Origin: Sanghuangporus weigelae
Taxonomy: Eukaryota; Basidiomycota; Agaricomycetes; Hymenochaetales; Hymenochaetaceae
Reading direction: 5' to 3'
Length of the DNA: 64,000 bases
Assembly (NCBI GenBank): GCA_033182465.1
Contig: CP137319.1
Span: forward strand, 2,232,001-2,296,000
In this document: positions 22,815-34,901 of the stretch, piece by piece
Position numbering within the stretch: the first letter of the stretch is position 1
How the letters are laid out: every line of letters begins with the position of its first letter
Notes under the pieces: generated by a model
Seen by the model: only the letters and a program-made list of their open reading frames with translations
What the model was told of the DNA's origin: nothing
Database searches by the model: none
Translations under genes and position numbers: made by a program

Positions 22815-23828
22815 CTTTGGTGGACGTCGTGGAGGGGTGGGGAAGAGGAGGGGCTGCGGAGGAGAAAGACAGAGGCAGACATTTATCAACATTAGGCAAT
22901 GCACGTGATCGCATAACGTGTAAGCGACCCAGGCCAATGGGGAAACGTAATGTAACAGCCTTCTTCTTCTTCCATTCTCCGTACCGAGACGAGAACCACG
23001 CCTCCTCGCGACGCATCTCTAGTTAATCTCATTTCCTTTGACCCGTCCATTATATTCTATATTTTCTGTGTTTTTCTCTTTCTGTGTGTATTTGTTTTGC
23101 TGTCACGAGAGGAGCCCCTGGATACGGGGTATGCGCCACAGCCACTAGATCCGCGATGTGACGTTTGGCATCGAGTACCCCGCGATGATCCACCCGAACT
23201 CGTGCTTCTTCTTCCCCATCAATCCAGCAAGACTCATATTCGTTATGTCAATTTTGGGTCGATTATTATCCACCTGGACAGCGGGAAGCAAACTCGGTCC
23301 GTAGAATCGGCAGCTCTGGATCTCCGAACGACTCAATAATAGTATTATTGGTCGCCGTTACACTTTCCGCCGCTCACCGTGGGCGCCGTGTCCAATACTC
23401 GAAGCCATATATCCTCCGTTGCTTTGTTTCTTCTGGCCTGACGCTCAGTGTCGGGTAGACTGGCGCATCACCAGCGCCGACGGAGCCAGTTCCCTTTCTG
23501 AGTCGATCGAGATCACCAGCCATCAAGATGAGTGGATCGGAGTCAAGTTCACTTTCGACTCGCTTTAATTTCTGATTCCGTGTCTTGGTCTAGACCGGCC
23601 TGGGCATTAATCAGATCTTGCACGATTGGACACGATCTGTCAACATGTTGATAAACCTACCTTTACTATCATTATCGTCCTGGCTGACATCTACCGTATT
23701 ATTGTCGATCGACAAGACTTGTCTGTTCCAATTACGGAGTCGATACGATGATGAAGAACGTGTTTATTTCCAGTCTCATTTGGGAGGATCATTTAGAACT
23801 CGTCTAAAGTTCATTTGTCATTGGATAG
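22815..23828. other. Intergenic region
   Basis: Begins with the promoter of the Ser/Pro-rich gene, including a pyrimidine-rich run near 23040-23100. No further gene, tRNA or repeat recognised. Confidence 0.4.
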
Positions 23829-23836
23829 CTGCCCCA

Positions 23837-24484
23837 AGGACCCCCGTTAATACCATTTGATGCCTCTGCCGAAAATCGACCCTGTTATCCGGATTTTCCG
23901 GGCGCTGACGCGCCCGTTTTATCCGGATTGACAGAGGCTTTCCGGCCGAAAGGCCCAAAATTGTCCGGATTTGGCAGAGGCATGGTAAGTAGCTTGTTTT
24001 TGTCCGGATTTGATGTAGACGCAATAGAAACATGTTTTTCAACAATTTTCGCCTCTTGTAACTAGCTAGAACATTACAAAAAGCAATAAATAAACCAATT
24101 TATTCCTTCTTCTTCAGATTCTTGGGACCTCCGCGATCGATTCTTCTATTACAAACAGAAAAGATACTCTTGTAATTTCTATCTGTAATCTACAATACAA
24201 AGCCTAAATACAGTAAGTAGTTTACACGAATGCACATGATCAGATCAAATATTTTGTAATCTTGTAAGTTGTATTGGTCAACAGTCATTTGTAATTTACA
24301 TCAGGTGATTATCCGGATTGGCAGAGGCATGCCAGAATCTGACAATGCCTTATCCGGACGCTATAGAGGCTTTGCAGAAAAAAATTGCAAAAATTATCCG
24401 GATTTCTGGGGGCCTAGGGGGTCAAAATTTGGCATAAATTATCCGGATCAGACAGAGGCATTATCCCTGATTAACGGGGGTCCT
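23837..24484. mobile_element. Non-autonomous hAT-like DNA transposon (MITE), 648 bp
   Basis: Terminal inverted repeats start AGGACCCCCGTTAAT at both ends and continue imperfectly through a TGCCTCTG block. The element is flanked by an exact 8-bp direct repeat CTGCCCCA (23829-23836 and 24485-24492), the target-site size of hAT elements. Inside, the motif TCCGGAT (often TTATCCGGATT...AGAGGC) recurs about eight times in both orientations near the ends, like hAT subterminal transposase-binding repeats. No transposase frame. The exact flanking duplication suggests a fairly recent insertion. Confidence 0.85.
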
Positions 24485-24492
24485 CTGCCCCA

Positions 24493-24944
24493 GCGCAAGT
24501 CGCATCGCTCGGCCAGTACTAGTGTGTCAGCTTCCATCTCCATTCATGTGGAACTCACAAAACTTACGTGCGGTACATTAGCTCACGAGTCAGTTCTCGA
24601 ACTATCTTCGCTACTACACGGTACTCGTTTAGGCCTTCAACATACGTTAGGGATCGTCCATCAATATTCCTCGGCATTTACCGAGAGCTGCATTCTCTCT
24701 CTTGCTCAGACCAAACTCTTACCACCAGCCAGACATGAGTGATCGAAGTTCTGCACTTTCAAATCAACCGCTAATGCTCAGAAATCGGAATTTTGGCTCA
24801 GTGCAAGGGGCTAGCATGATATCAGCCTTAGTAATCTAAGTACTCAGATCCGATGGTGAAGTGCGAACCTCCCACAGTGTACTAGTCTCTGTCAGCCTAG
24901 GGGTTATCGTCTTAGCATAGAACTGGCAACAACTGTAAAGCATC
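24493..24944. other. Intergenic region upstream of MDR oxidoreductase
   Basis: Holds the MDR gene promoter; nothing else seen. Confidence 0.4.
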
Positions 24945-26223
24945 ATGGCACCCTCAAAGATGAAAGCCGCTGTGACCTGCGGTGAACCTGGCAAAGTCGA
25001 AGTCCGCGAAATTGACGTACCAAAGCGAGGCCCGACGGACGTTCTCGTCAAGGTCGTCGCAGCTGCAAGCAACCCGACGGATTGTATGTGCTTCCGTTGA
25101 TACTTATTAACTATCATTCTTGAACTGAAACATAGGGAAGACGATCACCTGGTCGCCGACGACGGGCAATGTCGTCGGCATGGACTTTGCAGGGACAGTC
25201 GAAGAAATCGGCTCCGAAGTCCCCGCCGGGAAGTTCAAAGTCGGCGACCGCGTTGCGGGGATGGTACATGGCGGTGCGCGATATCTCTAGCCCCAGTTCC
25301 TTCCCTGAATGCAATCATAACGCGCTTCTTTACAGCCGCATTCCCCAATGGCGCCTACGCCGAATACGTTGCAGCGCCTCCGTCTTTGCTCCTCCCCTTA
25401 CCGGAGACCTGGTCCTTCGAGCAGGGCGCACAGCTCGGCGTCGCGGGGTACACAGCCTGTCTCTGCCTCTACCATGCTCAATCCCTCCCCTCGCCGCTCT
25501 CGCCTGCCAAAGACCCAATCGACCTCCTCGTGTGGGGCGGCTCGTCCTCCGTCGGGCAATACGTCATCCAACTCGCACACCTCGGCGGGCTGCGCGTCCT
25601 GGCAACCTCGTCCCCGAGGAACTTCCCGCTCCTCAAGTCCCTCGGCGCGGATCTGGTCTTCTCATACGCGGACCCGGAGACGCCTGAGAAGATCCGCGAG
25701 GCGACGGGCGGGAAGCTCGCGCATGCCGTCGATTGTATCTCGGAGAAAGACACACCCGACAAGATCGCCCGCGCCATCGGTGATGCTGGTGGCGAAGTGA
25801 GTGTTCTCCTGAAGTACGACAGCCGCAGGCCGGACGTGAAAGTCACTCACGTCCTCGCGTACTTCCTTCTTGGAAAGGTATATACACTAGGCTATGCATC
25901 GCTTTTCTACGCAGTCTGACTGTAAAAAATTACCTATAGGATATTGAAATTCCGATGAAACTGCCTCTCGACGTCGCACAATACAACTTCGGCCCTCAGG
26001 CAGCGAAGATCCTCACAGCGACTCTGGCAAACGGCACACTCAAACCGGGACCCATAAAAGTCATTCCAAACGGCCTCGCAGGTGTAAACGACGGTCTCAA
26101 TTATCTGAAAGAGGGCAAGGTTTGTCTATTTTGTCTGGTTTACTGCTCCTGGATCTAAAAATTTTCATGATCGAATAGGCGAGTGGCGAAAAGGTCATCT
26201 ACAGGATCGCAGATACTCCATGA
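24945..26223 (+). CDS. MDR-superfamily oxidoreductase (zinc-type ADH / enoyl reductase-like)
   Basis: Five exons (24945-25083, 25136-25273, 25336-25877, 25940-26119, 26179-26223) give 347 aa, standard for medium-chain dehydrogenases/reductases. The N-terminal GroES-like part contains GDRVAGMVHG. The Rossmann part contains the dinucleotide motif VWGGSSSVGQY followed by LGADLVFSY. Catalytic-zinc and structural-zinc cysteine patterns are missing, so it belongs to the zinc-free quinone/enoyl-reductase side of the family. That side includes the trans-acting enoyl reductases such as ToxD. Substrate unknown. No polyketide synthase is in the window, so a secondary-metabolite role cannot be argued from context. 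Confidence 0.88.
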
Positions 26224-26710
26224 ACAAAGAATGTGGGACTTGGGCGCGCGTTTTCCCTCTCCACTTATGATTGTTATTCGTATTCGAAATGCTTTTAAAC
26301 CAGTGCCAGTGATTGTTGGAGATGTGATATTAGTCTTGTATCCATGCTCTCGACGGAACTGCTCGTATGCCTGTACAGTACAGTACATAAAGTAAATATC
26401 CCAACGATTGTGCCATGCAGTTTCCATCTTGTATTCAAAGGAAATGAACTACCGGAACGCCGTACCCATTGCGCCTCAAAGATATCAAATAACTTTGAAT
26501 AGACCAACAACCGACCATTCCGTTCCGGAACTTAATCCAGTGCACGCCTCCTTCAAGCTCATGGGTAAACTTTCAAAATGGTATACAAATACAAAACCCC
26601 GAAAAAGAGGTGGGAATTCTAAGCAAAACAGTTAACAAAGATCCCATCTATCTAAAATGCTACCTGTCCCTCCGAGTTCAAATGAGCCAAAGACGTGTCC
26701 CTAGACGAAC
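26224..26710. other. Intergenic region between convergent genes
   Basis: 3' flanks of the MDR gene and of the F-box/WD40 gene. No feature recognised. Confidence 0.4.
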
Positions 26711-28936
26711 TCAATCGTCCTCTTCATTCGGTCTATAGCTCCAAATCTCCATGACCGTCTTCCCAGCGCGCTTGCACATGATAACACATTTATCATACTT
26801 ATGCGCCACCTTCCAGACCGCCTCAGCTGGCATAGTAAGTTCGCGTACGTGAACACCCGTCTGAGCGTCGTACAGTCGTACTCGTCCGTCGTTCCCGCCT
26901 GTGACGAGCCAGTGTGCGTCGAGCTGTAGTGCTGTGACGCTGGAGTCGTGAGCTGCGATACGCCGAGCGGTACTCGATGTATGCCATGATCCGTCTGGCG
27001 TGCTCGGAAGGTTGAAGGTGATAACGCGGCCATCAGAGCCGCCTGTTGCCAGGGTCGAGCCTGTCAGTTGCAGCTGACAAACGAGAGCGGTATGTCCTTG
27101 CAGAAGAGCCAGACATTGCCTGCAAATATCCACATCAGAAACGCAGCTGATAGAAATTACTAACGATGACGAACCCATCGACGGGGTTCCAAACTCGGAC
27201 AGTGGTATCAAGTCCACCAGATGCAATGTATTTGCCGTCAAAAGCGACGGAGTAAATCTGATGAAGATGACCGCGAAAGATATGCAAACATTCTCCAGTA
27301 TCAACATTCCAAAGCTACAACACATCTATCAGTTTCGATCAACATTGATGCAAAATCAGAAGGCAACGTACCCGACAAGTTGCATCGTAGCTTCCGCTTA
27401 CGGCCAGATTACCGCATACATCAAGACAACGCACGCTCTCGTCGTGGCCCGTCAGCGTCCGAAGAAGCTTGCCACGCTGTACGTCCCACACGCGCAGTGT
27501 CGTATCGCGTGAACCACTGATCGCGATAGGGCGGTTGTGCAAGACACGCAAGCATCGTATTGTCGACGTGTGTCCCTCGAGCACAAAGATGCAGTAACCC
27601 GACTTCACATCCCAAACGCGCAGCTGTTTGTCACATCCTCCACTCACAACCAAGGCATTTGCATTGCCCCATCCTTCCGACGCACCGCAAATATCGCTCG
27701 TCTTCGGAGGCTCTTGCGAAGCAGAACGACGTGCGGACCGCGGTTTATCAAGACCAATTGCAATTCGCAACGAATCGGGTATCAGATATTCCATCTCGCC
27801 CAGGTCCACCGTCTCAGGGTTCACGCTGCCGCCGAACTTGCTCAACGTCTCACTCAACCAAACACGAGCCCCAACATCTGTACTTGACGCGACTGGTGGC
27901 CCAGATGCATCCTCAGAAGGGTGTTTAGACTTTGGTCGAGGCGCTGCGACTGGAGGGTCAACCCAATACCCTCCCGCACTGACAAGGTTGACGGCCCAGA
28001 CTCCAGACTCGTGACCAACCAACGTCCGACTAAGAACACCGGACCGAGCAGAGAAGACCTGAATGCGACAGCTGGCGAGTCCAACGACTATCCATTCGTG
28101 ATCAAGCGCAACGGAAGTGACGACTCCGCCGTCGGGTGTAGTCGCCGGTGGCCGATGCTTGTTCAGCAAGCGACCCTTTGCGCGCCAGTTCGTCACTAAA
28201 AGCGCATCAGAAACAATGAAAGATGCAAATGAATCGAAGGGCACTCGCTCGTCTTGTAGCAGTAAACAAAGTGTCTTCTGTATGAGAACTCAGGTGGCAG
28301 TTCAGGAGGCATCTCCTGCAAAACGGCCCGCGCTTTCCCATCCATCAAAGAAACACCGCCCATACTCGCTTTAGAAGCCGAAGATGGCCTGCCTTGCAGC
28401 TTCGACTGGCTCTTCGGGTACAGTCTGTCTTCGAACTTCGCCTGCACACACATTCGCTTCCAGGTCGTCTCGTCTTTCATCAATGAATTCCAGAACCGTG
28501 AAACACGACTTGCTCTTGCCAGCGTTCTCGCATCATCCACGTAGTCCAGAATATGAAGACTCAGCTCGATAGGCAAGTCGCGCAAGAAGTCGCGTTTGAG
28601 CAAAGGCGCGATCGTCGTGGACACGAATAGAAGTTCGGCAGGAGAACAGTCCGCGAGCAGTGCGGCCAGGTATCGCTGGCGGGCCGTTGGTCCAGAAGAC
28701 TTCAGCGCTGCGAATTCTAGACGCGAAGCATGAAAAACATCTGCCGATGCTGCTGAGAGCACAGAAGAGATGGGCCGAGGGGAAGGAGCAGGAGTAGGCG
28801 GGGATACTATTGGCATGTAAATCGTGGACGAGTCGTTTGGGTCGAGTTTTGCACTGGGCTCAGAAATAGCCATCGTTGCGGGCGATGCGCTGAGGTCGCC
28901 GGAAGTCGCGCGAGAGCGTGATGCGCTGTCCGCCAT
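26711..28936 (-). CDS. F-box / WD40-repeat protein (Cdc4/Fbw7-like SCF receptor)
   Basis: Four exons (28936-28249, 28195-27372, 27314-27175, 27119-26711) give 686 aa. An N-terminal Ser/Pro-rich region is followed by an F-box near residues 115-160 (FLRDLPIELSLHILDYVD, then WNSLMKDETTWKRMC). After that come at least seven WD40 repeats with clear GH...WD spacing, for example VSGGCDKQLRVWDVKSG and ISGSRDTTLRVWDVQ. Repeat 2 carries an insert of about 100 residues. F-box/WD40 proteins recruit phosphorylated substrates to SCF ubiquitin ligases. The order F-box, TNWR-type linker, WD40 ring is that of Cdc4/Fbw7. The first intron (28248-28196) needs a GC donor. Start is ATG 28936; an upstream in-frame ATG exists but is less likely. 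Confidence 0.88.
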
Positions 28937-29286
28937 CGTTGTCGACGATGAGCAGACAATGACAAGTTCGTCGGACAAGAGCGGCCACGGGAAGCAAACA
29001 GCCCTGATCCGGAATAAGCAAGCCACGTGATGCAATAAATGCTTTGCTTTGCTGTAATTGGTCAAGTAGTTATGATGGATTGCTACTGCTATTACTTGTA
29101 TTCATATTCATGGTAAAGAGCCCATCGACTCGGCATAACATCGCTCTGAGTGCGAGTAAACAGGTAAGAAGGGAATGTTCAATCTGGACAATTTTGTAGA
29201 CAATACAGTTCTCGGACTGGAAGAAGTTGGAAAGGGCCTCCTGTACGAAGTCTAACTCTCGATGGGCATCTATGCGACTCCTTCAA
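28937..29286. other. Intergenic region
   Basis: F-box gene promoter and 3' flank of the cupredoxin-like gene. Nothing else recognised. Confidence 0.4.
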
Positions 29287-30141
29287 CTATGCTAATGCAA
29301 GTCCGATAATCGCGGCCAACATAGCAAAAACTCCACTGGTGCGCATCTCTCTGGCCGAGCTAGCGCTCGTAGCTGCAGGAGAAGCAGCGGCCGAGGAGGA
29401 AACGACCGATGGTGCGGTGGCCGACGGATTGGGAAGGCCAAATCCTGTGATGCTACCGGAAAATGGACCTGGTACTGCAGACGCGGATGCTGCCTGCCCG
29501 ACGAGGAAGCCAACAGATTGCTGTAATAGAAGGACTACGTTAAAGTACTGATACCGACACCGGTAAGAGAACATACGCCGGAGTTGCCTTGATGAGCCTG
29601 GGCTGCCTGCTGGAAAGCATCGAATGTGAATTGCCCGGATGCCGGTGCGTTGATGGAGCCGACCATGCCAGCATTGCAGTGAGGCTGAGGTATAAGCTGT
29701 TTGCAGAAAAACCAGATAGGCTGAGAGGCGTTGGTGACCGTCAGGTTCCACGTGGGGAATCCAGATGAGATCCCCGCAGGGATGAGAACGTTCCCTGAGT
29801 CAAACCCGTTTCCCAGTGGATCGCAGGGAGCCGTAAATGAGCTTTGAGTTACTGAATGATTCCCTGGTCTATTGCGACATGAGTTTTGGTTGCAATTTGA
29901 CAACTAGAACATACTTACACGCCGGAGAAGGTGAACATAACAATGTCGCCTTCCGCGACAGTCACATTTGCAGGCGTGAATATGAACGGGTTTGACCCTG
30001 AAGAACCCACCATGATTTGCTATGTGATGTCCGTCATCAGCATATCGAGAATAGCTTACTCAACACACAACGTACCGTGACGTTTTGAGCTACGACGACT
30101 GAGATCGCAGCCAAGGCAGAGATCGAGAATAGGGCTAGCAT
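29287..30141 (-). CDS. Secreted cupredoxin-like protein with GPI-anchor signal
   Basis: Four exons (30141-30076, 30019-29919, 29868-29577, 29520-29287) give 230 aa. A signal peptide at residues 1-18 (ends VVVAQN) is followed by a plastocyanin-like domain: FTPANVTVAEGDIVMF, a NHSVTQS His, then WFFCKQ and PHCNAGM. A Ser/Ala-rich linker and a hydrophobic tail (MLAAIIGLALA) typical of GPI attachment end the protein. These extracellular Ser-rich proteins are common in Agaricomycetes, and many are expressed in fruiting bodies or during wood decay; their role is unknown. Cys and His positions fit a type 1 copper site only in part, so copper binding is likely but unproven. TATA-like TATAAAG lies about 70 bp upstream. 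Confidence 0.87.
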
Positions 30142-30382
30142 GTTGGACGATAGGCTAGGGATCAACTAGAGGATAAGTGAGTTGAGAAGAACAGAGTATG
30201 CTGCGGAAGACTTTATAGGAGGGATACAATTGTCCCCTTGACGTCTTCATCCATGAGTATAAATGATACTAAGTGAGGCGTACATTCAGAGAACTGAAGA
30301 AGCAGAGCAATTATAGTCGATAAATCCTCCAGTGAGCTCCAGTGAGACAATTCTGCTTTCGTGAGACACTTAGGAAGCAGCC

Positions 30383-30460
30383 CTAGAAGGTAGCCTGTCC
30401 CGATGCCGGCGCAGTCACGTTGAACAGGCGAATAGGATGAGACGTACATTCACACTGAGG
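30383..30460 (-). pseudogene. Fragment of a second cupredoxin-like gene
   Basis: On the minus strand one frame reads PQCEC, then FNVTAPASGQATF and a stop. The intact neighbour has NAPASGQFTF at the same place after its PQPHC site. Weaker resemblance may extend upstream to about 30580. It looks like the remains of a tandem duplicate. Small and diverged, so only moderately sure. Confidence 0.4.
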
Positions 30461-30946
30461 AGCGAAATGAGTCGTTCGATTCACAGAACGAGGCTCATTC
30501 CTCTCACGAGACAAATGCAAGCGCCAGATGGGTCGCGTTAGAGAACCTGGGAACCAGTAGTCACGAGGAAAGACCGCGAAATTTAGGTGGAGTCGTAAGC
30601 CATCTTCAAATTCTCCTTGCCGCCTCCGATACTCGCGGTGTTAGTGTGATGAAACTCGAATAATACATAATTCGGGAGGCAAGAAAAGCGAAGAACTGAT
30701 CATCCTTCCTTTTCGAGGCGATCAAGGTTCGAAGCACCGTTTTGCATGTTGCATCTTTGCACCGGGCTAGCATTGCATATTACTTACTGCCAATCTATAA
30801 CGTGGTTCATGCTCGCTCCAAGAGGACTCAGACGTGGACACGAATATGGGCGACAATGTGGGGAAAGTTAAGAAAGGTGGGTCGAAGAACGCGTGAGCAC
30901 TCGATGCACGTGAACTGAACGCGTCAAAACAGAGTTGGATCCTAAG
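30461..30946. other. Intergenic region
   Basis: Between the cupredoxin relic and the mitochondrial carrier. A GGTTCGAA string at ~30725 recalls a tRNA B box but no cloverleaf fits around it. Confidence 0.35.
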
Positions 30947-32206
30947 ATGGACTTTATCGCGGGAACGGTAGCTGGTACTCACACTCACTGCCTTATTTCA
31001 GGTTACAGACGAACTTATCGACTGTTGTATTTAGGTGTGGCTGGCTTGACTATCGCACATCCTTTTGATACAGGTAAGTGTATGCTATTCATTGAATATC
31101 TGAGCAGCAGACCTCATCCCGCATCATCAGTGAAAGTGCGCTTTCAGAACCCGGAGGTCTCATCCAAGTATAGGTCGACGTTCCATGCTTTCTCCACAGT
31201 CATCCGCGAAGAACGCTTCAGGGGGCTTTATAAAGGCATTGCTTCGCCAATGGTCAGCAGGTTCTCTTGTTACCTAGATACCTACTAACACTTTTTGAAT
31301 AGCTCTCGTGTGCTCCATTGAATGGGCTAGTCTTCGCAAGCTATCACTCTTTTATGCGCATGCAGCTCAAGCATCCCGATCATGAGCCGACCATACGACA
31401 GATAGGACTTGCTGGAGTAGGCACTGGAATAGTCTCATCGTGAGTCCATCTTCTCGTAGAGTCAGCGCTGTACCTATCGTTCGTACCACGACTTCTCTAG
31501 ATCAATCACTTGTCCAATAGAGCTCATCAAGATTCGTCAGCAGAATATAATTGATCGCCAGTCATCAGCTCGAGAAGTCGCTCTGGATATTGTGCGCAAG
31601 AACGGAATTCGAGGACTTTATCGTGGAATTGTACCGACAACGTTGCGCGACTTCGGTTACGGTGCCTACTTTGCGACGGCAAGTCTCCTTTGCTATACAC
31701 TTTGTACTCGGAAGAATCTGATCTTTCATGGATTATCCTGTCTAGTACGAGGCAACATGTCGGTACTTCTCGCGCGGACGTCTTCAAATAGATCCGCCCC
31801 ATCCCACGGACCCTTCTTCTCTTCTCGATGAGGCCGGGAAAGACATGGTCACTCTCTCGTGGCCAACACTTCTCTCCGCAGGCGCCCTTGCTGGTGTAAC
31901 AGGCTGGATTGCGACTTTCCCATTTGATGTCGTCAAGACTCGCGTTCAAAGTGTCGATCGCTCCTCGGAGAAGGACCGCGCTTCGCATCCATACCGGAAT
32001 ACTCTTTCAACAATTGTCAACTCGTATCGGTCCGAAGGCATAGCATTTTTCTTCCGTGGTTTCACTCCCACGATTATACGGTGGGACTTTTCTGCGGAAC
32101 GATCTGTTGTGATATTCTAAATGACATGTTTTCCTGTAGGGCGATACCCGTGAACATGGCGACATTCGGTGTTTTTGAGCTCATGGTAAACCTGCTATCC
32201 TTCTAG
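30947..32206 (+). CDS. Mitochondrial carrier, SLC25 family (carnitine/ornithine-carrier-like)
   Basis: Seven exons (30947-30974, 31035-31073, 31131-31252, 31303-31439, 31501-31678, 31746-32080, 32140-32206) give 301 aa, the usual carrier length. Three tandem carrier modules are visible through their Px[DE]xx[KR] signatures: HPFDTVKVRF, CPIELIKIRQ and FPFDVVKTRV, each followed by a GLYKG/GLYRG/FFRGF-type matrix-helix motif. The protein sits in the inner mitochondrial membrane and exchanges small metabolites. The second and third modules resemble the SLC25A20/29/45/48 branch (carnitine, basic amino acids), but the substrate cannot be fixed. Intron 31679-31745 uses a strong GC donor (GCAAGT); splicing there keeps the frame. 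Confidence 0.88.
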
Positions 32207-32352
32207 TCTGCCGAGCTTTCACTCTTCAGTTCATCCGGCCAACACATCGTAGAGACCGCCAATCATTAGGATACACAGCAATCTTTATTGACATTAATAA
32301 TCACAGACGTTCATTTGTGAAATACAGACAATCAATCTTGCTACCGAACCAC

Positions 32353-34229
32353 TTAGTTAAAGAGAAGTGCAATGATGCTCTGAGGGGGAACGAGGGCTGA
32401 CTCGCCGCTCAAACTACCCTCCTGCCAGTCATACTCGAAATCCGTCAGTACACCGCCAATGCGCGTGCCAAGCCCGGCCTGCGAGAAGTCGACATTCTGA
32501 GTAGTTGTGCCCATATTCATCAGAATGAACGAAGTCCTGGCCGCTCCTAGCTCTGTCTCCTGGTCTTGGTCAGACCTGAATACAAGCCCGAAAACGCCGT
32601 CAGGAAGATCAGTAACGTTATACCGCGTCGACCCCATGAATACAAAACGCGTGAAGTGCTTGAAAACGTAGTAGCGCTTCGTCAGGTACAAAGTGAAGTC
32701 GCTGCGAGAAGCGAAATCGGGGTTATAATAAATCTAAGTGCAATTCAGTCAGAAGTGTTATTGTGAATATAAGAGAAAAACGATCGTACAAGCCCGTCGT
32801 TCCAGCCGTCCGAGTTTACACTGGCTTGGCAGGTGAGATTTTGACGCGGTGAGCAACCAATACCACTTGATAATGCCGTCCAGAAATCGAAGTGTTCATC
32901 GAGTCTGTAGAATATAACATGTGATCAAAAGAATGGAAAGACCAGGGCGAGGTGAATACTGACGCTTGCGTGAAGCTCTGATAAATCAGTTGCCCAAGCT
33001 GGAGTCCACCAACCATGGTCGGACTAGAAAACAAATTTACCATCTGCGGTCATAATTCAATCGAGAACTCACTCAAATCCTTGAGAGTAAGCAAGCGGCG
33101 CAGCTGGGTTATTAGCTTGAGCAGAATCTGCAGCTCTGAAACAGCAAATCTCAGTGAACCATGATGGCCTCCCGGACAGGCTCCGGGCCATAGCGCCCAT
33201 TTCAGCGACAGTTCCGTCATCTGCGAAGCTGTACTGATGATGACTGACAGCGGAGATACTTGACGCCCCATCTGAGAGCCAGGTAGGTGCTTCAGAAATA
33301 AACTGGCTTGCCGCGCTCGACTCGTCTGCCATGATCTCGACAGAAGACAGGCCTGCAGAGTCTAACGCGGAACGCACGGCGTTGACGACGGATGCACGTT
33401 GCTGGGGAGTAACGATCATGCCTTCTTGACCGCATTGTGAATTACCATTACCGAAACTCTATGAAAGAACCCCGAAATTGATCAGTTTAATATGTTTGGT
33501 AGTGAAGGCGATCTTACATTGTCAGGTTCGTTCATTGGTGAAACATGTGTGAAGACGACGCCTTCATCCCTGAAATGAGCAATTACATCCGCAAGATACT
33601 GAGCAAACGCAGGAATCTGGTCGTCAAGTATTGTTCCTCCACAGCTTCTTTCGTTGCTCGTAAAGGCCGGCGGAGCTGAGTTGACAAATGCCGTAAGCAC
33701 AGGAACATTGTACGCAGCTGCCTGGTTTAGGAAGTATACGCCGGCCGCATCCGCTGACCAATTATATACTCCCGGAGACACGTAGAACGTCTCTGGGGCA
33801 CGTCTGTCGAAATATGCGCGATGAGTGAACAACTCTTGCAATACCTGAGAAAAAGAAGATAAACGTACGTGGGATTTCCGACAAACACCCCGCCTCCGCC
33901 GACGTTATACCGGTAAGAAGTCAGACCGGCACCGCCCGCTGCGGAGGGAGAGGAGTCAAAGAGGAGGTCTGCCACTTGCTGGCGGACGTCTTCAGGAAAG
34001 GCTATCAAGTCGTTTGGCCACCAAGCGCCGCTAGCCCCGATACCGTTTATCACTTGAGCCGGCTCGGTGGCGACACTAGCGAGTTGGCCTATTTTGAGAA
34101 ATGATGGAGGATCAAATCAGTGCGTTATGCGGAAGTAAAATCAAAGCGCTAGTGGCTTTTTCCCTTACCGACTGCGGAAGAGGCTGCAAGACCTAGGAAG
34201 ACTACAAGCAAATGGGTGTTAGGCGCCAT
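32353..34229 (-). CDS. Secreted glycoside hydrolase family 30 (beta-1,6-galactanase-like)
   Basis: Seven exons (34229-34169, 34088-33869, 33803-33518, 33458-33073, 33023-32964, 32904-32790, 32733-32353) give 502 aa. A signal peptide (MAPNTHLLVVFLGLAASSAVG) precedes the (beta/alpha)8 barrel. The N-terminal GIGASGAWWPNDL block, SYRYNVGGGG, the acid/base Glu in HVSPMNEPDN and the probable nucleophile Glu in SWFTEICCF are all present. A C-terminal beta-sandwich contains FGLVFRS and SFILMNMG. The pattern fits GH30, nearest to the subfamily with fungal endo-beta-1,6-galactanases that cut arabinogalactan side chains; beta-1,6-glucanase activity is the main alternative. All splice sites are GT-AG and in phase. 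Confidence 0.87.
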
Positions 34230-34901
34230 TGTCTAGACCGACGAACTACGACACTTCACCTTGCTGCATATTTATAGGCTAAGAAGGGTATGACGAAGCT
34301 CAAGGTAGCTTGTGGTTCTGCCAGTGCCAGCACGAGAGTAGGTCGGAAGGATGTAGATCATAAGGACAGAAGCTCTGTGCTTGTCCGCAGTCTTATCCAG
34401 AGAAGCTGTGCATCCGATTCGCATGCTCGGTAATAGCTCATCCATGGGAATTTTGTTGCAGAAATGGCTCAGAGGCGGTGCCGACGGAAGCATTCCTCAT
34501 CGTGTTGATACCAGTTTAAGAGAGTCCACTGAGGCCTGCTTTCCGTCCATGGCCCGATGAATGGTCAGGCGTCCATATTGCATATAATATGGATCTATTT
34601 CAATCACTCATCAACTCTCCGTAAGTCAACGATCGTCCTTGGCAAAACATTTATTCCTCACTAAGTACGTCCGTAAAAACTGCATAGAAAAAATTTCGGT
34701 ACAATATCATAATGACGGTGGCAATAGCAGAATAAGCGGTGGCCAAGCAATAAGCAAAATACAGACATGTCCAATATTTTTAAAAAATGACAAATCCAGA
34801 CTTGCCTTTATATTCAAGGAGGTGTCCTTCGGTACATCCGATAAGATCAACTTCTGCAGTCTGAATTGCGACGTCATAGTCACCTCTGCGCGCACCGAAG
34901 C
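34230..34901. other. Intergenic region
   Basis: GH30 promoter (a TATAAATA element on the minus strand about 40-50 bp before its ATG) and the 3' flank of the zinc-finger gene. Nothing else. Confidence 0.4.

Noticed and set aside
30715-30750. GGTTCGAA B-box-like motif
   Set aside because: No A box or cloverleaf at the right distance.
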